DNA of 64,000 nucleotides. It comes from Kribbella italica. Lineage in GTDB: Bacteria > Actinomycetota > Actinomycetes > Propionibacteriales > Kribbellaceae. Under the pieces are notes generated by a model. That model was not told where the DNA came from. It did no database searches and worked only from the letters and a program-made list of their open reading frames with translations. Positions 1 to 10,419 of the stretch are shown piece by piece; within the stretch, counting starts at the first letter, position 1, and every line of letters begins with the position of its first letter. A program made the position numbers and the translations under genes. Where the stretch lies: positions 4,898,001-4,962,000 of the forward strand of contig NZ_JACHMY010000001.1 of NCBI RefSeq assembly GCF_014205135.1, read 5' to 3'.

Positions 1-103
1 CGCCCACGGCGAGGTCCTGGTCTATGTTGCGGCCGCCGTCCGGGTCGGCGGTGGGCGTGCCTGGGACGGAAGTGACGGTGTCCTCGAGGCGGATCGGGTC
101 CAC
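1..103 (-). CDS. Possible 5' end of a protein running off the left edge
   Basis: A GTG codon at 103-101 opens a frame that stays free of stops to the window edge (34 codons, beginning MDPIRLEDTVTSVPG). The residue mix looks protein-like, and the frame runs divergently from the DNA glycosylase gene next to it. I see no clear ribosome binding site, and too little is present to name a family. This could equally be chance in GC-rich DNA. Confidence 0.25.
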   Translation of the reverse strand, partial: MDPIRLEDTVTSVPGTPTADPDGGRNIDQDLAVG

Positions 104-120
104 CCGGGAGAGGTTCTACG

Positions 121-696
121 ATGGTCCCCATGGGCTTCCAGATCGCCAACGAACCCGAGGCCGACCGTGTCCTCGACCAGTACCCGTTCGCCGTGCTCGT
201 CGGGATGATGCTGGACCAGCAGTACGGCATGGAGCACGCGTTCCGCGGGGGCTGGAAGGTGCTGAGCCGGTTCGGCAACCTCGATCCGGCCGCGATCGCC
301 GCTGCTGAGCCCGACGAGTTCAAGGCGCTCTGCAGTACGCCGCCCGCGATCCACCGCTTCCCGGGCTCCATGTCCGCGCGCCTCCAGGAACTGGCGGCTC
401 TGGTCGAGTCCAAGTACGACGGCGACGTCACCCGTCTGTGGACCGAGCCCGACACCGGCAAGGAACTGCTCAAACGAGTCCAGGAGCTCCCAGGCTTCGG
501 TAAGCAGAAGGCCCAGATCTTTGTGGCCCTGCTCGCCAAGCAACTCGGCGTCAAGCCGCAGGGCTGGGAGGCCGCCGCGGGCGACTACGCCCTCGACGGC
601 TACCGCTCGGTCGCCGACGTCATCGACGCCGACTCCCTGCTGAAGGTCCGCGAGTACAAGCAGGCCAAGAAGGCCGCCGCCAAAGCCGCTGGCTGA
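121..696 (+). CDS. HhH-GPD-type base-excision DNA repair protein
   Basis: This 191-residue protein resembles the short actinobacterial HhH-GPD DNA glycosylase-like family, which is expected to excise damaged bases. The helix-hairpin-helix shows as LPGFGKQKA at about residues 123-131. A conserved LDQQ stretch lies near residues 31-34. The C-terminus is lysine/alanine rich (KQAKKAAAKAAG), plausibly a non-specific DNA-binding tail. The start at 121 is favoured because GGGAGAGG sits 7 bases upstream; ATG 130 is the alternative. No iron-sulfur cysteine cluster is visible. The exact substrate is not predictable, and a second, unrelated alkylation-repair operon lies at 12-14 kb. Confidence 0.82.
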   Translation: MVPMGFQIANEPEADRVLDQYPFAVLVGMMLDQQYGMEHAFRGGWKVLSRFGNLDPAAIAAAEPDEFKALCSTPPAIHRFPGSMSARLQELAALVESKYDGDVTRLWTEPDTGKELLKRVQELPGFGKQKAQIFVALLAKQLGVKPQGWEAAAGDYALDGYRSVADVIDADSLLKVREYKQAKKAAAKAAG

Positions 697-712
697 TCTG
701 CTCGTACGTCGC

Positions 713-1099
713 TCACCCGAGTTCGCCGATCCTCGCACCGGTGCGCCCTGACTTCGGGCACACCCACCCGGGCCCGTCGTCGGTGAGTCGAGCCTCCAGC
801 GGGTGCGATCCCGGATGCTCCGCGCACTCAGGCCAGGTAGCGGACCGTCCCAGACCCCACAGCTCCTCCAGGATGAACTCCTGCACCTGGTCTGCCACAT
901 GCACCACCCGCTCGGCGTCCCCGAACCAGCGTGGCGCCATCAGCCCGGTCCGCCCAGGCGCGGCTGCCGACATCATCCATACCGATTCGTAGTCGTACGA
1001 GTTGTCCACCGGCTCGTCCAGGACCCGCAGCGTCAACCCACCCGTCCGCTCCAGGTCCCGAACCACCAGCCCCAACGCATCCGCCAGAGAAATCTCCAC
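713..1099 (-). CDS. Hypothetical protein, 128 aa
   Basis: I do not recognise this family. The 128-residue product starts at GTG 1099 and is soluble-looking, with no membrane segment or signal peptide. It is tryptophan rich around the middle (SVWMM, PRWF, ELWGLG) and has two cysteines near the end of the fold (WPEC, WVCP). It lies 15 bases after the iron-siderophore permease on the same strand and could be co-transcribed, but nothing in it points to iron metabolism. The frame is well isolated between confident genes, which supports coding. Confidence 0.6.
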   Translation of the reverse strand: MEISLADALGLVVRDLERTGGLTLRVLDEPVDNSYDYESVWMMSAAAPGRTGLMAPRWFGDAERVVHVADQVQEFILEELWGLGRSATWPECAEHPGSHPLEARLTDDGPGWVCPKSGRTGARIGELG

Positions 1100-1114
1100 G
1101 CCGTCACTCTAGGT

Positions 1115-3205
1115 TCAGAGCTTCGTCGTACGGGTCCGCCACAGCAGGTACACGAAGTACGGCGCGCCGATCATCGCGGTGAGCAGACCGGCCGGGATCT
1201 GGGCGGGAGCCAGCAGCGTGCGCCCCAGGCTGTCGGCGACCGAGACCAGCACGGCGCCCAGCAGAGCAGCCACGGGAAGCAGACGCGAGTGGCGCCCGCC
1301 GACCAGAGCCCGGGCAGCATGCGGAGCGACCAGGCCCACGAAGCCGACGACACCGATGGCCGAGACCGCGGCCGAGGTGAGCAGCGCGGAGGCTGCCAAC
1401 GCCAGCAAACGCGTGCGTTCGAGGCGTACGCCGAGGATGCGCGGTACGTCGTCGTCCAGCGACAGCAGGTCGAGTTCGCGCCGGGCCAGTACGACGACCG
1501 GAGTCAGCACGAGGAGCGCCGCGGTGACCGGGATGACCTGCGGCAGCGTCCGTCCGTACGTACTGCCGGAGAGCCACGTCATCGCCATCGTGATGTTCCA
1601 CGGGTTGGTGTAGACGATGACGAAGGTGATGATCGCGGTCGTCGCCGAGCTGACGCCGACCCCGATCAGCACCAGCCGGTCCGAACTGAGCCCACCCCTC
1701 CAGGAGACCAGGTAGACCAGCGCGAAGGTGCCCAGCGCGGCCGCGGAGGCGACGCCGGACAGGAGCCAGATGCCGGCCGCGGGCGCCAGCATCAGCGTGA
1801 CGACGGCACCGACGCCGGCACCGCCGGTGATGCCGAGAATGCCCGGCTCAGCAAGGGGATTGCGGCACACGGCCTGAACGGTCGCGCCGGCGATCGCCAG
1901 CGCCGCACCACACAACACGGCCGACAGCACCCGCGGGAAGCGCTGGTCCAGGACGTACGTGATCGCCCGCCCGGACTGCCCGTTGACCCAGTTCGCGATG
2001 TCGCCGGTCCGAAGGAACGCGTCCCCGGCCAGCATCGCGAACACCAGCGCACCGACCAGCAGTACACCGAGCACACCCACGACGATCCAGAACGTCCGCA
2101 GGCTCCGCAGCCCGGACGACGCGCCGGACGGCGTACGGCTCGGTCCTGAGTCGCGGTAGCGCCGCGCCAGCCACACCAGCACGATCGCGCCGACGAGCAT
2201 CGTCATGATGCCGGTCGGAATCTCCACGCCGGCCTGCCCACCGAGCACAGCCCGCAGTACGACGTCCGCCGCGAGCACCACGAGGATGCCCGACAGCCCG
2301 GACAGCGGCAGCAGCACGCGGTGCCGCATCAGCCCCGGCACCAACGGCGCCACCAGCCGAACGAGCACCGGCGCCACCAGCCCCACGAACCCGACCGGCC
2401 CGGCCACCGTCACAGCGGCCGCGGACAGCATCACCGTGACGAGCGTGATGAGCACCCGCGTACGCCGTACGCGCACGCCGAGGACCGCCGCGGTGTCGTC
2501 GCCCAGCGAGAGGATGTCGAGCCGCGACGCGAGCCACAACGCCGCGACCAGACTGATCGCGACGATCGGCGCCATCTGACCGACGGCGTCGAGATCGGTC
2601 TGGACGAGCGTCCCGCTCCCCCACGCGAAGGTCCCGACCGTCTCCTCGCGCCGCAGCAGCATCAGCAACGTCGTCACGCCGGACAACGCCATCGCCACCG
2701 CGGATCCGGCGAGGATCAACCGGGTCGGGCCCGACGTCCCACCAGCCGACAACGCCAGCACCAGTACGGCGGCCGCCAGCCCGCCCGCGAACGCGACCCC
2801 GCCCGCCGGCAGCACCGGCAGGTTGATCCCGAACGCGGCGACGACCACGACGGCCAGGTACGCGCCCGCGTTGACGCCGAGCGTGTCCGGCGACGCGAGC
2901 GGGTTGCGCGCGAGCGACTGCAGCCCCGCGCCGGCGACGCCGAGCGCGAGGCCGACCAGTACGCCGGCGAGCAGCCGCGGCAGCCGCGACGCGACCAGGA
3001 TGTTGGCCGAGTTGTCGGTGCCCTGGCCGATCACCAGCCGGAGCAGGTCCCCGGCGCCGACCGACGAGGTCCCCTGCGTCAGGTGTACGCCGGCCAGGAC
3101 GACGACCGCGGCCAGGGTGATCACGAACACCCCGGCGACGCGGATCCGCCGTACCGGCTGGAGGGCCTCGGCGACCTGGGGCCGCTCGGCGGTGACCTGG
3201 GTCAA
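1115..3205 (-). CDS. Iron-siderophore ABC transporter, fused double FecCD permease
   Basis: This is a 696-residue integral membrane protein made of two FecCD/BtuC-type permease halves in one chain (about residues 20-345 and 365-690), as in FhuB. Each half has the leucine/alanine-rich helices and the family segment that reads NPLASPDTLG in the first half and NPLAEPGILG in the second. One polypeptide therefore replaces the usual permease dimer and should carry the ferri-siderophore across the membrane. The start is a TTG that overlaps the stop of the binding-protein gene as TTGA, which implies translational coupling. It is the last clear member of the IdeR-box-controlled operon. The siderophore imported cannot be read from sequence. 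Confidence 0.95.
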   Translation of the reverse strand: MTQVTAERPQVAEALQPVRRIRVAGVFVITLAAVVVLAGVHLTQGTSSVGAGDLLRLVIGQGTDNSANILVASRLPRLLAGVLVGLALGVAGAGLQSLARNPLASPDTLGVNAGAYLAVVVVAAFGINLPVLPAGGVAFAGGLAAAVLVLALSAGGTSGPTRLILAGSAVAMALSGVTTLLMLLRREETVGTFAWGSGTLVQTDLDAVGQMAPIVAISLVAALWLASRLDILSLGDDTAAVLGVRVRRTRVLITLVTVMLSAAAVTVAGPVGFVGLVAPVLVRLVAPLVPGLMRHRVLLPLSGLSGILVVLAADVVLRAVLGGQAGVEIPTGIMTMLVGAIVLVWLARRYRDSGPSRTPSGASSGLRSLRTFWIVVGVLGVLLVGALVFAMLAGDAFLRTGDIANWVNGQSGRAITYVLDQRFPRVLSAVLCGAALAIAGATVQAVCRNPLAEPGILGITGGAGVGAVVTLMLAPAAGIWLLSGVASAAALGTFALVYLVSWRGGLSSDRLVLIGVGVSSATTAIITFVIVYTNPWNITMAMTWLSGSTYGRTLPQVIPVTAALLVLTPVVVLARRELDLLSLDDDVPRILGVRLERTRLLALAASALLTSAAVSAIGVVGFVGLVAPHAARALVGGRHSRLLPVAALLGAVLVSVADSLGRTLLAPAQIPAGLLTAMIGAPYFVYLLWRTRTTKL

Positions 3206-4173
3206 GAGGTGACTGCCTGCACCGTGGCGTCGATGAACTGCTCGGTCGACTTCGGTCCGCCGAACATCCAGATCCCGTCGGACAGGCGGTGCACGCTGCC
3301 GGCCTTCACGAACGGCAGGTTCTTCCAGATCGCGTTCTTCGACAGGTCGCCGCCGAACACGTCACCGCCGTCGGCCGTCGAGGCGATGTACAGGAAGCTG
3401 CCGTCGCCGAGCTTGGTCAGGCCCTCGATGTCGGTCTGCGCCAGGCCGTAGTCGGGGTCGCCCGCGCCGGTCCAGTTGTTCTTCAGGCCGAGCTCGCCGG
3501 CGACCGCACCGAGCAGCGAGCCGCTGGTGAACATCCGGATCGAGATCGTGCTGCCTTCCTTGTACCCGTCGGCCATCGTGAAGCCCTCGCCGGCCTTGCC
3601 CGCGTCGGCGATCTTCTTCTTGCCATCGGCAACGGCCTGGTCGAACGCGGCGTTCGCCTCGGTGGCCTCCTTCGACTTGCCGATCGCGGCGCCGACCAGC
3701 TCCAGGTTCTTCTTCATCTGCGGGATCGCGTTCTTCGCGTCCGCACCCCGGACGACGAGCACCGGCGCGGCCTTCTCCAGCTGCGTGATCGTGTTCGCGG
3801 CCTCGTCGGTGGTGGTGATGATCAGATCGGGGTTCAGGGCAACGATCGCGTCGACACTGGCCTCGCCGCGGGTACCGACGTCCTTGACCCCGGCATCGAG
3901 TTTCGCCGCGGTCACCCAGGTGGTGTAGCCCTTCACGTCGGCGACGCCGACCGGCTGGACGCCGAGGGTGATCAGGTTCTCGATCACGCCCCACTCCAGG
4001 CCGACGACCTTGGTCGCGGGCTTGGGCAGATCGACCTTCTTGTTGCGCGCGTCGGTGACGGAGACCGGCTGGGCGGCGGCGGACTCGTTCGCCTGCGGCT
4101 CGGTCGGCTCGCTGGTGCCGCAGGCGGTCAGCGCGAGCAGGAGGCTCGCGGCCAGGACGGTGACTCTTCTCAT
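3202..4173 (-). CDS. Iron-siderophore ABC transporter substrate-binding lipoprotein
   Basis: This 323-residue FecB/FhuD-like periplasmic-type binding protein is tethered to the membrane as a lipoprotein. The N-terminus is a lipoprotein signal ending in the lipobox LTAC, with the lipid-accepting cysteine at residue 18, followed by a Ser/Thr/Glu-rich linker. The body has the two-lobe family look, including the segment NPDLIITTTDEAA. It captures ferri-siderophore outside the cell and delivers it to the double permease, whose gene overlaps this one by 4 bases. The ATPase gene ends 7 bases upstream. Length is normal for the family. Confidence 0.95.
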   Translation of the reverse strand: MRRVTVLAASLLLALTACGTSEPTEPQANESAAAQPVSVTDARNKKVDLPKPATKVVGLEWGVIENLITLGVQPVGVADVKGYTTWVTAAKLDAGVKDVGTRGEASVDAIVALNPDLIITTTDEAANTITQLEKAAPVLVVRGADAKNAIPQMKKNLELVGAAIGKSKEATEANAAFDQAVADGKKKIADAGKAGEGFTMADGYKEGSTISIRMFTSGSLLGAVAGELGLKNNWTGAGDPDYGLAQTDIEGLTKLGDGSFLYIASTADGGDVFGGDLSKNAIWKNLPFVKAGSVHRLSDGIWMFGGPKSTEQFIDATVQAVTS

Positions 4174-4180
4174 CGGGTCC

Positions 4181-5017
4181 TCAGATGTCTTGAAGGCAGT
4201 GGTTTTGAAGGACGTGCCGGTGCAGGTGCCTGCCGACCGGCTGGGTGCTGATCCGCCCGGTGACCGGGTCGGTGCTGACGTCGATCCGGATCCCGTAGGT
4301 CTCGGTCAACGCGTCCGCCTGCAGGACCTCGCCCGGCGTACCGGTGGACCGGACCCGCCCTTGGTCGAGCAGGACGATCCGGTCGGCCACGTCGGCCGCC
4401 TGGTTCAGGTCGTGCAGTACGACGCCGACGGCAACGCCGTGCTCGTCGGCCAGGTCGCGCATCAGGTCGAGGATCTCGATCTGGTAGCGCAGGTCGAGGA
4501 AGGTGGTCGGCTCGTCGAGCAGCAGGACGCCGGTGTCCTGCGCCAGACAGGTGGCCAGCCAGACGCGCTGCAGCTCACCACCGGACAGTTCGTCGACGGC
4601 CCGCTCGGCCATGCTCGTGACGCCGGTGACGTCCATCGCGTGCTCGATCGCGGCGTTGCCGTCCGGGTCGTCGTTGCGCCAGCGCCCGCGGTACGGGTGC
4701 CGGCCGTAGCCGACCACGTCCCGCACGCTCACGCCGTTCGGCGTCGGGCGCGACTGCGAGAGCAAGGTCACCTTCCGTGCGAAGTCCTTCTGCGACAGCG
4801 CCAGCGCGTCCTCGCCGTCGGCGAAGCACACGGTCCCCGCGTCCGGCTTGTGCAACCGCGCCATCGCCCGCAGCAGCGTCGACTTCCCGCTCCCGTTGGG
4901 CCCGACCAGCGCGGTCACCCCCGCCGGCTCGATCCCCAGCCCGGCCTCGTCCACGACCAACCGCCCGTGGTACCCCAGCCGCAACCCGGCGCCCGTCAGC
5001 CCCACCGACTCTCGCAT
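4181..5017 (-). CDS. Iron-siderophore ABC transporter ATP-binding protein (FecE/FhuC-like)
   Basis: This 278-residue ATPase energises the neighbouring siderophore importer. Walker A is GPNGSGKST (residues 39-47), the ABC signature LSGGE is at 144-148, and Walker B LLLDEP is at 165-170, followed by the switch histidine region (VVLHDLNQ). It is the first gene of the three-gene operon. The ATG at 5017 lies 6 bases from a -10-like hexamer with no Shine-Dalgarno site between, so the transcript may be leaderless. An IdeR-type iron box overlaps this promoter. Family assignment is secure; the substrate is inferred from the operon. Confidence 0.94.
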   Translation of the reverse strand: MRESVGLTGAGLRLGYHGRLVVDEAGLGIEPAGVTALVGPNGSGKSTLLRAMARLHKPDAGTVCFADGEDALALSQKDFARKVTLLSQSRPTPNGVSVRDVVGYGRHPYRGRWRNDDPDGNAAIEHAMDVTGVTSMAERAVDELSGGELQRVWLATCLAQDTGVLLLDEPTTFLDLRYQIEILDLMRDLADEHGVAVGVVLHDLNQAADVADRIVLLDQGRVRSTGTPGEVLQADALTETYGIRIDVSTDPVTGRISTQPVGRHLHRHVLQNHCLQDI

Positions 5018-5021
5018 GGCC

Positions 5022-5040
5022 GCAGGATAGCCTTACCTAA
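5022..5040 (-). promoter_or_regulatory. IdeR/DmdR iron box in front of the siderophore importer
   Basis: Read on the minus strand, TTAGGTAAGGCTATCCTGC matches the 19-bp actinobacterial iron box (consensus TTAGGTTAGGCTAACCTAA) at 15 of 19 positions. It covers the predicted -10 element, so iron-loaded IdeR bound here should block transcription. A DtxR/IdeR-family gene is present in the window at 31.0-31.7 kb. Confidence 0.82.
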
Positions 5041-5053
5041 CCACCCATGTCAG
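5024..5053 (-). promoter_or_regulatory. Candidate promoter of the siderophore importer operon
   Basis: On the minus strand CTGACA (5053-5048) and TATCCT (5029-5024) are separated by 18 bases, close to the vegetative sigma consensus. TATCCT is followed after 6 bases by the ATG of the ATPase gene, so transcription would begin at or next to the start codon. Confidence 0.5.
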
Positions 5054-5115
5054 CTTCGCAGACGGTGATCATCCCTTCACAGCAAGGCGCGTCGACTGAC
5101 GGCCACCGATCATCC

Positions 5116-5744
5116 TCAGCCGACGAACGCGATCGCGTTGCCGTCCAGGTCGCGCACGATGAAGTCGGTGCCACCCCACGCCTGTTTGGTCAGCTTCTGC
5201 ACGATCTCGGCCTCAGCGGCCAGATACTCCGTGTAGAGCTCGCGGACGTCCGGCGTCTCGACGAACGCCATGATGAGCCCTTCCCGTTCCACGACACCGG
5301 CCGCGAACACCGGCTCGTGCACCAGCTTCAGGTGCAAGGTCGCGCCGTCGCGCGACACCGATCCGTAGAACGGCGGGTTGCCGTGCAAGAAGCCGATCCG
5401 GAAGCCGAGCCGGTCCCGGTAGAACGTGGCCGAGGCGTCGACGTCGGCGACGTACAACACCGGCTTGGCACTCGCGACTGCCGTGTCCTGAGACTCCGGC
5501 TGCTCACTGGTCGGCGGCGCCGCTTCCGTCCTCGCCTTGAGTTCGGCCCAGCTGGCGCAGCCCGCTTCGAGGGCGATGATCTCCTGGGCTTCGGTCAGGG
5601 GAACTTCAGCGCGAGTGCTTCGCGGTCGGACAACGTGCGATACCGCGCGAGCTGCCGGATGCGGCCGCCGATCGAGAAGTTCCCGTCGCGGTGCCAGCGA
5701 ACGAGCAGTTTCGCCTGCTTCTTGTACGTTTCGAGCTTGGGCAT
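5116..5744 (-). pseudogene. VOC (glyoxalase/bleomycin-resistance) family protein with a single-base frameshift
   Basis: The C-terminal part (5460-5116, VLYVADVDASATFYRDRLGF onward) is a normal VOC-fold domain with the paired beta-alpha-beta pattern. It has no proper start of its own. Upstream, an ATG at 5744 opens a second frame (MPKLETYKKQAKLLVRWHRD) that ends at a TGA at 5597-5595 right after a run of four C. Reading on in the -1 frame from 5598 gives LTEAQEIIALEAGCASWAEL and continues unbroken into the VOC domain. I recall the same N-terminal extension preceding VOC domains in other actinobacteria. The simplest reading is one gene of about 210 codons that lost one C, either genuinely or through an assembly error. 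If the sequence is correct, only two fragments are made. Confidence 0.7.
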
Positions 5745-5897
5745 GGCGCTCCCTCTTCGTTCATGAAGTAGGTGGGCCTCGCCCTTTCGGCTGCTGTGCC
5801 GTTGCGCCCTACGACCGGGTTCGAACCCGCGCCTGCGACGCCGAGATTATCACAACGCCCTTTGCCGGCCAGGAGAAACCAGAGCACGTTTGCCCTT

Positions 5898-8464
<2,567 letters not shown>

Positions 8465-8497
8465 CACGACCACCTCCTGATGCGGCCAGCGTACCTA

Positions 8498-8585
8498 TGC
8501 AACTGATTGCAGTGCACCTGATTGCATCACAGGTCACAGCGAGGGAACACCCCGTACGGGAGAATGGTTGCTGGAACTGATTGCT
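8498..8585. promoter_or_regulatory. Repeated TGCAACTGATTGCA operator-like sites between padR and khtT
   Basis: TGCAACTGATTGCA at 8498-8511 has perfect TGCAA/TTGCA arms. TGCACCTGATTGCA follows at 8513-8526, exactly 15 bases on. A third copy with two mismatches, TGGAACTGATTGCT, lies at 8572-8585. They fill the space between the divergent padR and khtT genes and are the best candidates for binding sites of the PadR protein or another local regulator. Confidence 0.55.
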
Positions 8586-8608
8586 GTTTTCGAGCCGAAG
8601 GACTTCCG

Positions 8609-9091
8609 ATGGACCACGCCCACCCGACCCGGACCACGCTGCCCGGCATCGGCACCCGCTACGACCTCGTCACCGAGGGCGGCAAGCACGTGTCGATCGT
8701 CGTCCACGAGGACGGGCGCCGGTTCCTGGGCTTTCACGATCCCGACGACGACGACAACTGCACGAACTCGGTCCCCCTGGACCCGGCCGAGGCCGGCGCG
8801 CTGGCCCAACTGCTGGTCCCGACGCCGATCGACCCGCTGCGCAACGACCTCGAGATCGACCTGGTCACCGAGCAGATCCCGATCACCAGCCGTTCGCCGT
8901 ACTCGGGCCGGACGCTCGGCGACACCCAGGCCCGGTCGCTGACCGGCGCCTCGATCGTGGCCGTCCTGCGGCGGACCGGCGCGACGCCGTCGCCGGCCCC
9001 GGACTTCCGGTTCACGATCGGCGACACGCTGGTCGTGGTCGGTACCCGCGAAGGTGTGGACGCTGTCGCCGACCTGATCTCGGGAGGCTGA
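8609..9091 (+). CDS. khtT: TrkA-C domain regulatory subunit of a K+/H+ antiporter (KhtT-like)
   Basis: This 160-residue cytoplasmic protein has an N-terminal domain (LPGIGTRYDLVTEGG), a linker, and a C-terminal TrkA-C/RCK-C ligand-binding domain (SIVAVLRR, then FTIGDTLVVVGTREGVDAV). In Bacillus, KhtT binds the CPA2 antiporter KhtU and gates it in response to nucleotide and pH. The antiporter gene here starts one base after this stop, the same pairing. ATG 8609 is chosen over upstream starts because GAAGGA lies 6 bases before it and the family begins near this point. The operator-like repeats upstream could regulate it as well. Confidence 0.85.
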   Translation: MDHAHPTRTTLPGIGTRYDLVTEGGKHVSIVVHEDGRRFLGFHDPDDDDNCTNSVPLDPAEAGALAQLLVPTPIDPLRNDLEIDLVTEQIPITSRSPYSGRTLGDTQARSLTGASIVAVLRRTGATPSPAPDFRFTIGDTLVVVGTREGVDAVADLISGG

Positions 9092-9092
9092 C

Positions 9093-10322
9093 GTGCACGA
9101 CATGACGATGCTGCTGATCGAGCTCGGCGCGGTGATCCTTGCCCTGGGCATCCTCGGCCGGATCGCCGGCCGGGTCGGCTTCTCGCCGATCCCGCTGTAC
9201 CTGCTGGCCGGGCTCGCCTTCGGGCACGGCGGGCTGCTGCCGCTCGACGCGAGCGAGGAGTTCGTTGCCACCGGCGCCGAGATCGGCGTCATCCTGCTGC
9301 TGTTGCTGCTCGGGCTGGAGTACACGGCGGCCGACCTGGTCAGCACGCTGAAGACGCAGTACCTGTCCGGTGTCGTCGACTTCGTCCTGAACGCTCTGCC
9401 GGGTGCGGCCGTTGCCTTGATGCTCGGTTGGGGTCCGGTCGCGGCGGTCGCGCTGGCCGGTGTCACCTGGATCTCGTCGTCGGGCGTGATCGCGAAGGTG
9501 GTCGGGGATCTCGGGCGGTTGGGTAACCGCGAGACGCCCGTGATCCTCGGGATCCTGGTGCTCGAGGACCTGTCGATGGCGGTCTACCTGCCGATCCTGA
9601 CCGCGCTGCTGGCCGGCGTCGGGCTGGCCGGTGGGAGCATCACGCTGCTGATCTCGCTGGGCACGGTGAGCATCGTGCTGTTCGTCGCCCTCCGGTACGG
9701 GCGGGTGATCAGCCGGGCCGTCTCGTCGGACAACCCGGAGATGCTGCTGCTCGTTGTCCTCGGTCTGACACTGCTGGTCGCGGGCATCGCGGCGAAGCTG
9801 CAGGTGTCGGCGGCGGTCGGCGCGTTCCTGGTCGGGATCGCGTTGTCGGGCGAGGTCGCGCACGGTGCGCGGAACCTGCTGAGCCCGTTGCGGGATCTGT
9901 TCGCGGCGGTGTTCTTCGTGTTCTTCGGACTGAGCACGGATCCGGCCGACATCCCGCCGGTGCTCGGCGTCGCGCTGGCGCTCGCGGTGTTCACTGGACT
10001 GACGAAGATTCTCACCGGCTGGTACGCCGCCAGGCGCGCGGGGATCAAGCCGGCCGGGCGGTGGCGCGCCGGTGGGACGCTGGTCGCGCGCGGGGAGTTC
10101 TCGATCGTGATCGCGGGGTTGGCCGTTGGCGTCGAGCCGCGGCTGGGGCCGCTGGCGACGGCGTACGTGCTGATCCTGGTGATCATCGGGCCGATCGCCG
10201 CGCGGTACACGGAGCCGGTCGCGAAGAAGTTGTCGGGGCTGCGCAAGACCGCTCCCCCGGCACTCCCCGCCGGCGGACCCGCCGAGGAGCGCCTCGACGA
10301 CCCGGCCAACACCGGGAGCTGA
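9093..10322 (+). CDS. khtU: Cation:proton antiporter, CPA2 family (KhtU-like)
   Basis: This 409-residue membrane protein has about 12 hydrophobic helices and the Na+/H+ exchanger fold. Typical CPA2 stretches are visible: GLEYTAADL near residue 75, the helix containing SSSGVIAKV, LEDLSMAVYLPI, and the late conserved block RGEFSIVIAGLA. With KhtT it should exchange K+ (or another cation) for H+ and so help pH or electrophile-stress homeostasis. The start is GTG 9093, one base after the khtT stop. The tail after the last helix is short and proline/alanine rich, with no RCK domain of its own, which fits the need for a separate KhtT subunit. Confidence 0.9.
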   Translation: MHDMTMLLIELGAVILALGILGRIAGRVGFSPIPLYLLAGLAFGHGGLLPLDASEEFVATGAEIGVILLLLLLGLEYTAADLVSTLKTQYLSGVVDFVLNALPGAAVALMLGWGPVAAVALAGVTWISSSGVIAKVVGDLGRLGNRETPVILGILVLEDLSMAVYLPILTALLAGVGLAGGSITLLISLGTVSIVLFVALRYGRVISRAVSSDNPEMLLLVVLGLTLLVAGIAAKLQVSAAVGAFLVGIALSGEVAHGARNLLSPLRDLFAAVFFVFFGLSTDPADIPPVLGVALALAVFTGLTKILTGWYAARRAGIKPAGRWRAGGTLVARGEFSIVIAGLAVGVEPRLGPLATAYVLILVIIGPIAARYTEPVAKKLSGLRKTAPPALPAGGPAEERLDDPANTGS

Positions 10323-10419
10323 ACGCCCACCACTCACTAACCCCACGGCCGCGGTCGTCGCTCACGCTCAGAGCAAGGCGATCGCGGCGGCTTCGCGGAG
10401 GTTAGTGAGTGGTGGGCGT
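10323..10419. repeat. Inverted-repeat element, copy 1 (20-bp perfect arms)
   Basis: ACGCCCACCACTCACTAACC at 10323-10342 recurs as its exact reverse complement at 10400-10419, with 57 bases between. It lies between convergent genes, and its right arm supplies the stop codon and last residues (TPTTH) of the YdeI-family gene. A second, slightly diverged copy lies at 56117-56203. The wide spacing and absence of a T-run argue against an ordinary terminator; a small non-autonomous repeat family is more likely. Confidence 0.7.

Noticed and set aside
803-2149. Long plus-strand open frame rich in Arg, His and Gln
   Set aside because: It is antisense to the siderophore permease; its Arg/Gln/His composition is the usual shadow of a GC-rich membrane-protein gene.
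5808-5850. A tRNA T-arm-like GGTTCGAACCC stretch between the VOC gene and the fadH-like gene
   Set aside because: The palindromic CGGGTTCGAACCCG mimics a T-arm on both strands, but the canonical 49-53/61-65 pairing fails and no acceptor or anticodon stem of correct spacing was found.
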